Shown here piece by piece: positions 1-6,889 of a DNA stretch of 6,889 nucleotides. The notes under the pieces are model-generated. The model made no database searches. It was not told the origin of the DNA and saw only the letters and a program-made list of their open reading frames with translations. The stretch spans positions 1 through 6,889 of the forward strand of contig JAFYZE010000257.1 of assembly GCA_017548805.1 (NCBI GenBank), written 5' to 3'. The first letter of the stretch is position 1. Every line of letters starts with the position of its first letter. Position numbers and translations under genes: made by a program. This stretch comes from Bacteroidales bacterium (GTDB taxonomy: Bacteria; Bacteroidota; Bacteroidia; Bacteroidales; UBA932).

Positions 1-1935
1 AAGGACATCATCCGTCCGGCGCGCGGAGCTATCCTCGCCCGCGACGGCCGCATGCTGGCCATCTCCTTCCCTTCGTACACCATCGCCATGGACCCTTCGG
101 TCCTGAAGGACGAATTCTCGAAGGACAGCCAGAACGGGAAAGCCCGCGAGCAGGAGTGGCTGGGCAAGGCCCGCGAACTCTCAGCGGGGCTCGCACGCTT
201 CTTCCCTGAGAAGACCGCAGACGAGTACTATGACCAGATACGCCGCGACCGCGAGAACGGCAGGCGCTACCGCTCAATCGGCACCCCCGTGGACTATGAT
301 ACCCTGCAGGAGATCAAGCAGCTCCCGCTGTTCCGCGAAGGACAGTACAAGGGCGGACTCATCGTGACGCAGAAGGATGTCAGGCAGTACCCGTACGGCA
401 CCCTGGCGCGGCGCGTCATCGGCTTCGTGCGCGACAATACCGACGCCAGCACCAACAACTACATCGGCATCGAGGGCAAGTTCAACTCCAAGCTCCACGG
501 TGACGAGGGATACCGCTATACGACCAGGAAGGACGGGCGCAAGACCGTCCAGGTCTTCGACAGCACGGCCGTCAGGCCGGTGGACGGCCTGGATGTCAGG
601 ACCACGCTGGACGTGGACATCCAGGACCTCGCCGACCGCTCGCTCAGGGCACAGATCGACACCAACCGCAAGATCGAGGGCGGCTGCGCCATAGTCATGG
701 ATGTCGCCACCGGAGCCATCCGGGCCATGGTCAACCTCAAGCGCGACCCCAAGACAGGCCAGATGGAAGAGTCCTACAACTACGCCATCGGACGCGCCGG
801 AGAGCCCGGATCCGTGTTCAAGGCCTCGACAATCATGACCCTCCTGGAGGACGGATATATCCATTCCCTCGAGGAAACCATTCCGACAAACCACGGAAAG
901 GAAGGCACCCTGCCTCTCGACCAGCACATCTACGATTACGAGCGCCAGTACGGCACCAATGAGATAACCATCCTGAAGGGCCTGGAGATGTCCTCGAACT
1001 ACGTGTTCGCACATCTAGCCGTGAGCAACTACTCCAAACATCCGAAGGACTTCATCGACAAGCTGTACATGTACAAGCTCGGCGAGGCGTTCGACTTCGA
1101 CCTGGACGGCATGGCCGCCCCTTCGGTGCCTTCGCCTGACAGGGACTCCTGGAGCATCACCAGCCTCGGCACGACGGCATACGGTTATTCCGTCACCGAG
1201 ACACCCCTGCACATCCTGACTTTCTACAACGCCATAGCCAACAAGGGCAAGATGATGAAACCGTACCTCGTCGAGGACATCGAGAAGAACGGAGTCGTGA
1301 AGGAGAAGCTCGGTCCGAGCATCCTGAACGCATCGATCTGCTCACGGGCCACGGCCGATACCATTACCCGCGGCCTGACCGCGGTCGTCCAGAGCGGTAC
1401 CGCCACGCGACTGAAGAACACCAAGTTCAAGGTCGCGGGCAAGACAGGAACGGCCCGTATCGTCCTGGACGCCCAGGACTCCAAGACCGCCGCGGGACGC
1501 TACAATGACGAATGGGGGCGCAAGAAGAACCAGGCCACTTTCGTGGGTTTCTTCCCGGCAGAGCAGCCGAAGTACTCGTTCATCGTGGTCATCTACTCGG
1601 TCCTCAGCGGCGAGAGTTTCTACGGAGGAACGCTCCCCGCCCTGGCTGCCCGCGACATCGTGGACGGCATCTGGTCGATGGACCCCGTCTGGATGGAGAC
1701 GCTCGAGCCCAAGTCGGGCGTACCGCCCATGCCTGCGGGAGAGATGCTCGCCCAGACGCTTGACTCACCGGTCGTTCCCGACCTGTCGGGACTTGGCCTC
1801 AGGGACGCGCTGTACGCCATAGAGAACAGCGGGATGAAATGTGAATACACGGGAACGGGCCATGTCGCCACCCAGTCCCCGAAGGCCGGAACGGCCGCGA
1901 CAAAGGGCGGCACAGTAAAGATCACCTTGAAATGA
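1..1935 (+). CDS. ftsI: Septal peptidoglycan transpeptidase FtsI (PBP3-type) with C-terminal PASTA domain, 5' partial
   Basis: This is a class B penicillin-binding protein that cross-links septal peptidoglycan on the outer face of the inner membrane, normally as the partner of FtsW. The reading frame is open from base 1, and 644 residues are visible. Residues 5-18 (RPARGAILARDGRM) are the conserved start of the PBP dimerisation domain, so the ATG at 52 is internal. The N-terminal membrane anchor, perhaps 50-60 residues, lies upstream of the window. Counting from base 1, the transpeptidase motifs are all present: SVFK with the nucleophilic Ser at residue 271 (bases 811-822), SSN at 331-333 (991-999) and KTGT at 481-484 (1441-1452). 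The stretch GYSVTETPLHILTFYNAIAN is typical of the family. Residues 590-644 (from base 1768, PVVPDLSG...) form one PASTA domain, ending SPKAGTAATKGGTVKITLK. Its place directly before murE favours FtsI over an elongation PBP2. The stop overlaps the murE start. The function is inferred from motifs and context. Confidence 0.94.
   Translation, partial: KDIIRPARGAILARDGRMLAISFPSYTIAMDPSVLKDEFSKDSQNGKAREQEWLGKARELSAGLARFFPEKTADEYYDQIRRDRENGRRYRSIGTPVDYDTLQEIKQLPLFREGQYKGGLIVTQKDVRQYPYGTLARRVIGFVRDNTDASTNNYIGIEGKFNSKLHGDEGYRYTTRKDGRKTVQVFDSTAVRPVDGLDVRTTLDVDIQDLADRSLRAQIDTNRKIEGGCAIVMDVATGAIRAMVNLKRDPKTGQMEESYNYAIGRAGEPGSVFKASTIMTLLEDGYIHSLEETIPTNHGKEGTLPLDQHIYDYERQYGTNEITILKGLEMSSNYVFAHLAVSNYSKHPKDFIDKLYMYKLGEAFDFDLDGMAAPSVPSPDRDSWSITSLGTTAYGYSVTETPLHILTFYNAIANKGKMMKPYLVEDIEKNGVVKEKLGPSILNASICSRATADTITRGLTAVVQSGTATRLKNTKFKVAGKTGTARIVLDAQDSKTAAGRYNDEWGRKKNQATFVGFFPAEQPKYSFIVVIYSVLSGESFYGGTLPALAARDIVDGIWSMDPVWMETLEPKSGVPPMPAGEMLAQTLDSPVVPDLSGLGLRDALYAIENSGMKCEYTGTGHVATQSPKAGTAATKGGTVKITLK
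1932..1935 (+). other. ATGA stop-start overlap between ftsI and murE
   Basis: The murE ATG (1932-1934) overlaps the ftsI TGA (1933-1935). This arrangement usually means the two genes share one mRNA and that translation of the second is coupled to termination of the first. No Shine-Dalgarno-like sequence precedes this ATG (upstream bases are atcaccttgaa), which fits coupling or the weak use of Shine-Dalgarno sites known in Bacteroidota. Coupling itself is an inference. Confidence 0.8.
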
Positions 1936-3338
1936 GACTTGAAGACATCATCAGGAATACTGGCGCGGAGATAGTCTGCGGAGAGCCCGGGACCCAGGTC
2001 GTCTCAATCTGCAGCGACTCGCGCAAGGTGGAGCCCGGCGCGCTGTTCGTGGCCGTCAAGGGCTTCGCTACGGACGGCCACAAATACATAGACGCGGCCA
2101 CAGGGGCGGGCGCGGCGGCGGTCGTCTCCGCCGACCGCAAAGGCCTCGCCCTCTGCGCCGCCAACTTCTATGGCCATCCGTCTGAGAAGCTACAGCTCGT
2201 GGGCATCACCGGCACCAACGGCAAGACCACGACCGTAACCCTCCTGTACCACCTCTTCATGGGCCTCGGCTACAACTGCGGCCTGCTCTCGACCATCGCC
2301 AACTACGTCGGCACCGAACGCCTCGAGACCGACAACACCACTTCAGACCCCATCACCATCAACTCCCTGATGAGCCGAATGGCAGATGCCGGCTGCGAGT
2401 ACTGCTTCATGGAAGTCAGTTCCATCGGCATCGAGCAGGACCGCGTGGCGGGACTGAAGTTCAAGGTCGGCATATTCTCCAACCTCACCCACGATCATCT
2501 CGATTACCACGGCACCTTCGCCGAGTACCTTCGCTGCAAGAAACTATTCTTCGACGGACTGCCGGCTGATGCCACCGCCATAACCAACATCGACGACCGC
2601 AACGGCATGGTGATGGTGCAGAACACCGCGGCCAAGGTGGTCACCTACTCCTGCAGGAGCATGGCTGACCACACCTGCCGCATCATGGAGGAGAGCTTCG
2701 AGGGCATGATGCTCAAAATCGACGGAGTGGAGGTCTGGACCCGCCTCATCGGCCAGCACAACGCCTACAACCTGCTCGCCATCTACTCGGCGGCGCTGGC
2801 GGTGGGCGCGACGCAGGAGGAAGCCCTGCTGTCGCTCAGCCGCCTCGAGTCCGCCAAGGGCCGCCTCGAGAACATCCGCGGTCCCCGCGGCATCTCGGCC
2901 ATCATCGACTACGCCCACACCCCGGACGCCATGGAGAACGTCCTCAAGACCCTCAGGGACATCGCGCCCGAGAAACAACTCATCTGCCTGTTCGGCTGCG
3001 GCGGAGACCGCGACAAGACCAAGCGCCCCGAGATGGCCAAGGTTGCGGAGGAGTTTTCCGACCGCATCATCGTGACTTCGGACAACAGCCGCACCGAGCG
3101 CACCGAGGACATCATGGAGGACATCCGCAAGGGATTCTCCCCTGCCGGGGAAGCCAAGGCCATTTTCATCGCCGACCGCAAGGAGGCCATCAGGACGGCC
3201 ATACTGACAGCCGATGAAGGTGCGACGATACTGCTCGCCGGCAAGGGCCACGAGACATACCAGATAATCGGAAAAGAGAAACGCCATTTCGACGAGAAGG
3301 AAATCGTCGAGGAGATATTTGCAAACGTAAAAGCCTAG
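1932..3338 (+). CDS. murE: UDP-MurNAc-tripeptide synthetase MurE (probably meso-diaminopimelate-adding)
   Basis: This cytoplasmic ATP-dependent Mur ligase adds the third stem-peptide residue to UDP-MurNAc-L-Ala-D-Glu. The protein has 468 residues, a normal MurE length, with the three expected domains. The N-terminal UDP-binding domain (about 1-88) includes SDSRKVEPGALFVAVKG at 29-45. The central ATPase domain has the P-loop GITGTNGKTTT at 91-101 (Lys98), TTSDP at 136-140, EVSS at 161-164 and NLTHDHLDYHG at 184-194. Lys203 aligns with the carbamylated lysine of the family. The C-terminal domain has GRLE at 310-313, DYAHTPDA at 326-333, LFGCGGDRDKTKRPEM at 353-368 and GKGHE at 437-441. The substrate-recognition motif, usually DNPR in diaminopimelate enzymes, reads DNSR at 384-387. 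The kept Arg387 points to meso-diaminopimelate rather than lysine, but this is inferred. The start is set by the ATGA overlap with ftsI and by the match of residue 1 onward to the family N-terminus. mraY follows after 15 bases. Confidence 0.96.
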   Translation: MRLEDIIRNTGAEIVCGEPGTQVVSICSDSRKVEPGALFVAVKGFATDGHKYIDAATGAGAAAVVSADRKGLALCAANFYGHPSEKLQLVGITGTNGKTTTVTLLYHLFMGLGYNCGLLSTIANYVGTERLETDNTTSDPITINSLMSRMADAGCEYCFMEVSSIGIEQDRVAGLKFKVGIFSNLTHDHLDYHGTFAEYLRCKKLFFDGLPADATAITNIDDRNGMVMVQNTAAKVVTYSCRSMADHTCRIMEESFEGMMLKIDGVEVWTRLIGQHNAYNLLAIYSAALAVGATQEEALLSLSRLESAKGRLENIRGPRGISAIIDYAHTPDAMENVLKTLRDIAPEKQLICLFGCGGDRDKTKRPEMAKVAEEFSDRIIVTSDNSRTERTEDIMEDIRKGFSPAGEAKAIFIADRKEAIRTAILTADEGATILLAGKGHETYQIIGKEKRHFDEKEIVEEIFANVKA

Positions 3339-3353
3339 AACCATAAACCTGCA

Positions 3354-4538
3354 ATGCTCTATCATCTTTTTGAAGCGCTAAAAGACTACGACATTCCCGG
3401 ACAGGGCCTGATGGGCTACCTGTCCTTCAGGGCCATGCTGGCCAATGTCCTCAGCATGCTCTTCGCCTTCTTCGCCGGAGAGCCGATCATCCGCTGGCTC
3501 CAGCGACGGCAGATCGGCGAGACCATCCGCGACCTCGGCCTCGAGGGACAGATGCAGAAGAAAGGCACTCCCACCATGGGAGGAGTCATCATCATAGCCG
3601 CCACTCTCGTCGGCGTCCTTTTGGTTGCCGACCTGACCAACATCTACACCCAGCTCCTGCTCCTCACAACCCTATGGTGCGGCGGCGTGGGCTTCGCGGA
3701 CGACTACATCAAGGTCTTCAAACACAACAAGGAAGGCCTCAGCGAGAGGATGAAGATGCTACTGCTCTTCGGACTCGCGTTCGCCATCGCACTGATCGTA
3801 TGCGTCAGCCCGTCCATCCCCACCGACAACCTCGTGACCACCATACCGTTCTTCAAGGCCAACGAATTCGACTACTCATGGCTGTCGCCCTTCAAGGGCC
3901 AGTTCGGAGTGTACTGCACCTGGGGCATCTACCTGGCACTGATTATCTTCGTGATCCTGGCATGCTCCAACGGCACCAACTTGACTGACGGCATGGACGG
4001 CCTCGCCGCAGGCACTTCCGCCATCGTCGGCGTCGTGATCGGCGTGCTCGCCTGGCTGGGCGGCAACGTCCTCAACGCCGACTACCTGAACATCATGTTC
4101 ATCCCCGGATCGGGAGAGGTCGCGGTCTTCATGGCCGCGTTCGTAGGCGCGCTCGTGGGATTCCTGTGGTACAACTGCTACCCCGCCCAGGTGTTCATGG
4201 GCGACACAGGAAGCCTTACCCTCGGAGGCATCATCGGCGTGAGCGCCGTGCTCATCCGCAAGGAGCTGCTGCTGCCCATCCTGTGCGGCATCTTCCTCGT
4301 GGAAAGCCTGTCGGTCATCATTCAAAGAGCATATTTCAAGAAGACCAAGAAGAAATACGGCGAGGGCCGCAGGGTGTTCAAGATGACCCCGCTGCACCAC
4401 CATTTCCAGAAGGAAGGCATCCCCGCCCTGATCCAGAAACCCACGCGAGCACTGCCCGAGGCCAAGATCGTAGCCCGCTTCTGGTTCGTGGAGATCATAC
4501 TCGCCATCGCAACGCTGGCGTTGCTTAAGGTTAGATAA
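3354..4538 (+). CDS. mraY: Phospho-N-acetylmuramoyl-pentapeptide-transferase MraY
   Basis: This integral membrane enzyme makes lipid I by transferring phospho-MurNAc-pentapeptide from UDP-MurNAc-pentapeptide to undecaprenyl phosphate on the cytoplasmic face. The 394 residues hold about ten hydrophobic segments. Family motifs are intact: KKGTPTMGG at 69-77, the Asp pair in GFADDYIKVF (D116, D117), NLTDGMDGLAAG at 209-220, MGDTGSLTLGG at 282-292 (catalytic-site D284) and TPLHHHFQKEG at 345-355. It is longer than the roughly 360-residue E. coli enzyme. Extra length sits in a loop of about residues 152-187 and in a segment after the HHH motif (about 354-372, ALIQKPTRALPEAKI) before the final helix; both look like features of Bacteroidota MraY. 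The start at 3354 gives the expected MLYHLFE N-terminus. There is no Shine-Dalgarno sequence in the 15-base gap after murE. murD follows after 17 bases. Confidence 0.97.
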   Translation: MLYHLFEALKDYDIPGQGLMGYLSFRAMLANVLSMLFAFFAGEPIIRWLQRRQIGETIRDLGLEGQMQKKGTPTMGGVIIIAATLVGVLLVADLTNIYTQLLLLTTLWCGGVGFADDYIKVFKHNKEGLSERMKMLLLFGLAFAIALIVCVSPSIPTDNLVTTIPFFKANEFDYSWLSPFKGQFGVYCTWGIYLALIIFVILACSNGTNLTDGMDGLAAGTSAIVGVVIGVLAWLGGNVLNADYLNIMFIPGSGEVAVFMAAFVGALVGFLWYNCYPAQVFMGDTGSLTLGGIIGVSAVLIRKELLLPILCGIFLVESLSVIIQRAYFKKTKKKYGEGRRVFKMTPLHHHFQKEGIPALIQKPTRALPEAKIVARFWFVEIILAIATLALLKVR

Positions 4539-4555
4539 AAAGAAAAGCAAGATAT

Positions 4556-5896
4556 ATGTCAAGGATTGTAGTATTGGGAGGAGCTGAAAGCGGAGTCGGA
4601 GCCGCAGTGCTCGCCAAAGTGAAAGGATTCGACGTCTTCCTCTCGGACAAGGGGAAGATCGCGGACCATTATGCAGATACCCTGAGGGAATGGAAGATCC
4701 CCTTCGAGGAAGGACAGCACAGCGAGGAGCTCATCCTCAACGCCGACGAGGTGGTGAAGAGCCCCGGCATACCTACCGCCGCCCCCATGGTGCAGAAGCT
4801 GATGCAGCAGGGCACCCCCATCCTCTCGGAGATCGAGTTCGCCGGCCGCTACGACACCGCCAAGAAGATCTGCATCACCGGCTCGAACGGCAAGACCACC
4901 ACGACTTCACTCATCTACTACCTGCTGCAGCAAGCGGGCCTGAACGTAGGTCTCGGCGGCAACATCGGCAAGAGCTACGCCTTTCAGGTGGCGACGGAGC
5001 ATTTCGACTATTATGTCCTGGAGATCAGCAGTTTCCAGCTGGACAACGTGTATGATTTCAGGCCCGACATCGCCATCATCACCAACATCACCCCGGACCA
5101 CCTCGACCGCTACAACTACAACATGGAGGAGTACGTCAAGGCGAAGTTCCGCATCACGCGCAACCTCCGTCCCGAGGACTGCTTCATCTTCGACTCCGAC
5201 GACGCCATCACCATCGACCACCTCAACAAGATCATCATCCAGGCCAAGATGCTTCCCTTCACCCAGAACGGAAAGGTGGACCAGGGAGCATACCTGGAAG
5301 GAGAGAAGATTATCGTCAAGTACGAGGAGTCGGAGAGCGAGATATATTTGAAAGAGCTCGCCCTCGGCGGTAAACACAACATATACAATTCCATGGCTGC
5401 GGCGCTCGCCGCCAAGGCCGTGGACATAGACGATGACACCATACGCGGCAGCCTCGCCACTTTCGAGCCCATCGAACACCGCTTGGAGCCGGTTTTGAGC
5501 ATCAAGGACGTGCTCTACATCAACGACTCCAAGGCCACCAACGTCGACTCGGCATGGTACGCGCTCGAGTGCCAGACCAAACCTGTCGTCTGGATCGTGG
5601 GCGGCAAGGACAAGGGCAACGACTACTCGGTGCTGATGGATCTCGTCAAGGAGAAAGTCAAGGCTATAGTCTGCCTCGGAGTGGACAACACCAAGATACA
5701 CGCGGCCTTCGAGGAAATCGTCGGGGCCGAAAACATCACCGACACCGCCTCGGCCGAGGCAGCTGTCAAGGCCGCCAGCCGTTTCGCGTCCCCCGGGGAC
5801 GTGGTGCTGCTGAGCCCCTGCTGCGCGAGCTTCGACCTCTTCAGCTGCTACGAAGACCGCGGAGAGCAGTTCAAGGCGGCGGTAAGGAACCTGTAA
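4556..5896 (+). CDS. murD: UDP-N-acetylmuramoyl-L-alanine--D-glutamate ligase MurD
   Basis: This cytoplasmic ATP-dependent ligase adds D-Glu to UDP-MurNAc-L-Ala, the step before MurE. The 446 residues match the family length. The N-terminal Rossmann-like UDP-binding domain opens with IVVLGGAESGVGAAVLAK (4-21) and includes VVKSPGIP at 66-73. The ATPase domain has the P-loop ITGSNGKTTT at 107-116 (Lys113), GGNIG at 134-138, EISSFQLD at 156-163 and NITPDHLDRY at 177-186, with Lys197 in the place of the carbamylated lysine. GGKHNIYNSMAA (271-282) leads into the C-terminal domain, which has EHRLE at 308-312 or nearby, NDSKATNVDS at 323-332, GGKDKGNDY at 349-357 and the closing LLSPCCASFDLFSCYEDRG at 418-436. 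The usual SPACAS reads SPCCAS here. The start at 4556 is the only one that keeps the full nucleotide-binding N-terminus. The upstream gap is A-rich (aaaaagaaaagcaagatat) with no clear ribosome binding site. ftsW follows after 10 bases. Confidence 0.97.
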   Translation: MSRIVVLGGAESGVGAAVLAKVKGFDVFLSDKGKIADHYADTLREWKIPFEEGQHSEELILNADEVVKSPGIPTAAPMVQKLMQQGTPILSEIEFAGRYDTAKKICITGSNGKTTTTSLIYYLLQQAGLNVGLGGNIGKSYAFQVATEHFDYYVLEISSFQLDNVYDFRPDIAIITNITPDHLDRYNYNMEEYVKAKFRITRNLRPEDCFIFDSDDAITIDHLNKIIIQAKMLPFTQNGKVDQGAYLEGEKIIVKYEESESEIYLKELALGGKHNIYNSMAAALAAKAVDIDDDTIRGSLATFEPIEHRLEPVLSIKDVLYINDSKATNVDSAWYALECQTKPVVWIVGGKDKGNDYSVLMDLVKEKVKAIVCLGVDNTKIHAAFEEIVGAENITDTASAEAAVKAASRFASPGDVVLLSPCCASFDLFSCYEDRGEQFKAAVRNL

Positions 5897-5906
5897 ACCG
5901 GCAGAA

Positions 5907-6889
5907 ATGGCGCAGAAAAGCAGGATATGGAATTTCTTCGACGGCCTCAAGGGTGACAAGGTCGTCTGGATGATCGTGCTGACGCTGATCATGTGCTCAG
6001 CCGTCTGCATCTTCTCGTCCACCTCCACTACGAAGGAGGTGATGAGCGGTACGCAGACGCGCGTGGACGTGATGGTTGACCTCATCAAGGTCATACTGTT
6101 CGGCATAGTCCTCCTGCTGGTCTGTTACAACTTCATAGGAGTCAAGGGATACCGCGTGCTGGCACAGCTGGGATTCCCGGTATCGGCGCTGCTGCTGCTC
6201 GTTGTGGTGACGCATTTCGACAGCCTGCCGTTCTTCAAGGCGGGCCAGATCAACGGCGCATGGCGCGTCATCAAGATAGGCGGCCTCCAGCTGCACATCT
6301 ACGAAGTCATCAAGGTGGCCATGGTCATGTACCTGGCCTGGGCCGTCGACGCCTTCCAGAAGAAGGAGTTCCGCATCGCGAACATGCTCTCGAAGCTGCC
6401 GCATTTCCATTGGCTTGGAAAGCCCGGCTGGCAGAAGATAGTCTACATATACGCACCGATGTTCTTCGTGATGGGCTGCGTGGCCCTCGGAAGCGGATCC
6501 AGCGCCGCATTCATCGGATTGATCATGTTCATGACCATCCTGGTAGGAGGGCTCAGCATGAAGGAGCTTATCGCTCCCGCCTTCGCCCTCGTCGCTATAG
6601 TCGCGGGCATACTCCTGATAAACAAGGTCACCGACGGCAGGATGCTCGAGGGCACCCGCATTGAGACCTGGGTGAGCCGCCTGCAGGGCAGCGGGGACGC
6701 GCTTGAGGATTTCCGCAATGCGAAGCCGAAATCGGCTGATTATTACGAGGCTCTGGACAAGCTGCGCCAGCCCTACAGCGCCAAGATCGCCATCAAGGAG
6801 GGCGGCCTGCTGGGCAAGGGAGCCGGCCAGAGCACGCAGCGCTACGTGGTCCCCGTCATGTACGAGGATTACATGTTCAGCTTCATCGT
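5907..6889 (+). CDS. ftsW: Septal peptidoglycan glycosyltransferase FtsW (SEDS family), 3' partial
   Basis: This is a SEDS-family membrane protein, expected to polymerise lipid II into septal glycan with the FtsI of this cluster. The frame is open from the ATG at 5907 to the window edge: 327 whole codons and two bases. Hydrophobic segments lie at about residues 20-38, 58-75, 87-103, 134-148, 178-194, 199-215 and 219-239. Family signs are NGAWR at 116-120 (Arg120), Glu133 and Lys136 in the next helix, RIETWVSRLQ at 251-260, then QPYSAKIAIKEGGLLGKGAG at 288-307 and QSTQR at 308-312. Asp321 (bases 6867-6869, in YEDYMFSFI) aligns with the Asp held to be catalytic in SEDS enzymes. The usual QPSE and PDxGT/PENFST motifs are replaced by HIYE (130-133) and GSGSSAA (195-201). 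The last membrane segments, roughly 100 residues, lie past the window. RodA is an alternative by fold, but a place after murD in the dcw cluster favours FtsW. Confidence 0.92.
   Translation, partial: MAQKSRIWNFFDGLKGDKVVWMIVLTLIMCSAVCIFSSTSTTKEVMSGTQTRVDVMVDLIKVILFGIVLLLVCYNFIGVKGYRVLAQLGFPVSALLLLVVVTHFDSLPFFKAGQINGAWRVIKIGGLQLHIYEVIKVAMVMYLAWAVDAFQKKEFRIANMLSKLPHFHWLGKPGWQKIVYIYAPMFFVMGCVALGSGSSAAFIGLIMFMTILVGGLSMKELIAPAFALVAIVAGILLINKVTDGRMLEGTRIETWVSRLQGSGDALEDFRNAKPKSADYYEALDKLRQPYSAKIAIKEGGLLGKGAGQSTQRYVVPVMYEDYMFSFI

Noticed and set aside
52..54. ATG at 52 as the start of ftsI
   Set aside because: The frame is open to base 1 and codes for the conserved RPARGAILARDGR segment upstream of this Met, so the true start lies before the window.
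274..1014. Antisense open frame (246 codons) opposite ftsI
   Set aside because: It covers the coding strand of the dimerisation and transpeptidase domains and has no recognisable domain or leader.
2841..2870. Two copies of CGCCTCGAG 21 bases apart in murE
   Set aside because: Both encode Arg-Leu-Glu in frame (SRLE and GRLE) with favoured codons. This is codon bias plus chance, not a repeat element.
2544..3365. Antisense open frame (273 codons) opposite murE
   Set aside because: Its composition is Gly/Val/Leu/Asp-rich without motifs and it is wholly opposite conserved murE sequence, so it is a shadow of the real gene.
4539..4555. A-rich mraY-murD gap as an internal promoter
   Set aside because: At 17 bases it is too short for a promoter on its own, and I see no Bacteroidota -7 (TAnnTTTG) or -33 element in it or in the nearby mraY 3' end.
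3876..4562. Antisense open frame (228 codons) opposite mraY
   Set aside because: It is rich in His, Asp and Gly, has no membrane or enzyme motif, and mirrors conserved mraY codons.
4907..6106. Long antisense open frame (399 codons) across murD and the start of ftsW
   Set aside because: It lies opposite well-conserved genes, spans the murD-ftsW junction, and its product is a low-complexity Val/Asp/Glu/Leu-rich string with no motif I recognise. This is the usual by-product of GC-rich third positions on the coding strand.

Overview
This window is a stretch of the dcw (division and cell wall) cluster, most likely from a GC-rich member of the Bacteroidota, probably Bacteroidales. All five genes lie on the + strand in the order ftsI (5' end missing), murE, mraY, murD, ftsW (3' end missing). 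Three things support the lineage. The MraY N-terminus (MLYHLFE...DIPG, then IGETIRDLGLEGQ) and its long segment between the HHH motif and the last helix resemble Bacteroidota MraY as I remember them. MurD begins with the ESGVGAAVLAKVKGF pattern familiar from that phylum. No start codon has a clear Shine-Dalgarno sequence; the bases before each ATG are A-rich instead. Species and family cannot be fixed from sequence reading alone.

Layout: 1-1935 is a division transpeptidase (PBP3 type) with a C-terminal PASTA domain. It overlaps murE (1932-3338) by 4 bases in an ATGA junction. A 15-base gap leads to mraY (3354-4538), a 17-base gap to murD (4556-5896), and a 10-base gap to ftsW, which starts at 5907 and runs off the window end. 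Coding density is close to complete. There is no stretch of 300 bases without a gene, and I see no internal promoter, terminator, RNA gene, repeat array or mobile element. The genes look like one transcription unit that continues beyond both edges.

The genes form one pathway. MurD adds D-Glu and MurE adds the third residue (probably meso-diaminopimelate) to UDP-MurNAc peptides in the cytoplasm. MraY moves the finished phospho-MurNAc-pentapeptide onto undecaprenyl phosphate at the membrane, giving lipid I. FtsW polymerises the final lipid II into glycan at the septum, and FtsI cross-links it.

I do not see a previously undescribed system here. The parts most worth a second look are sequence departures inside known families: FtsW lacks two usually conserved short motifs while keeping its likely catalytic Asp, and MurE has DNSR in place of the usual DNPR substrate-recognition motif.
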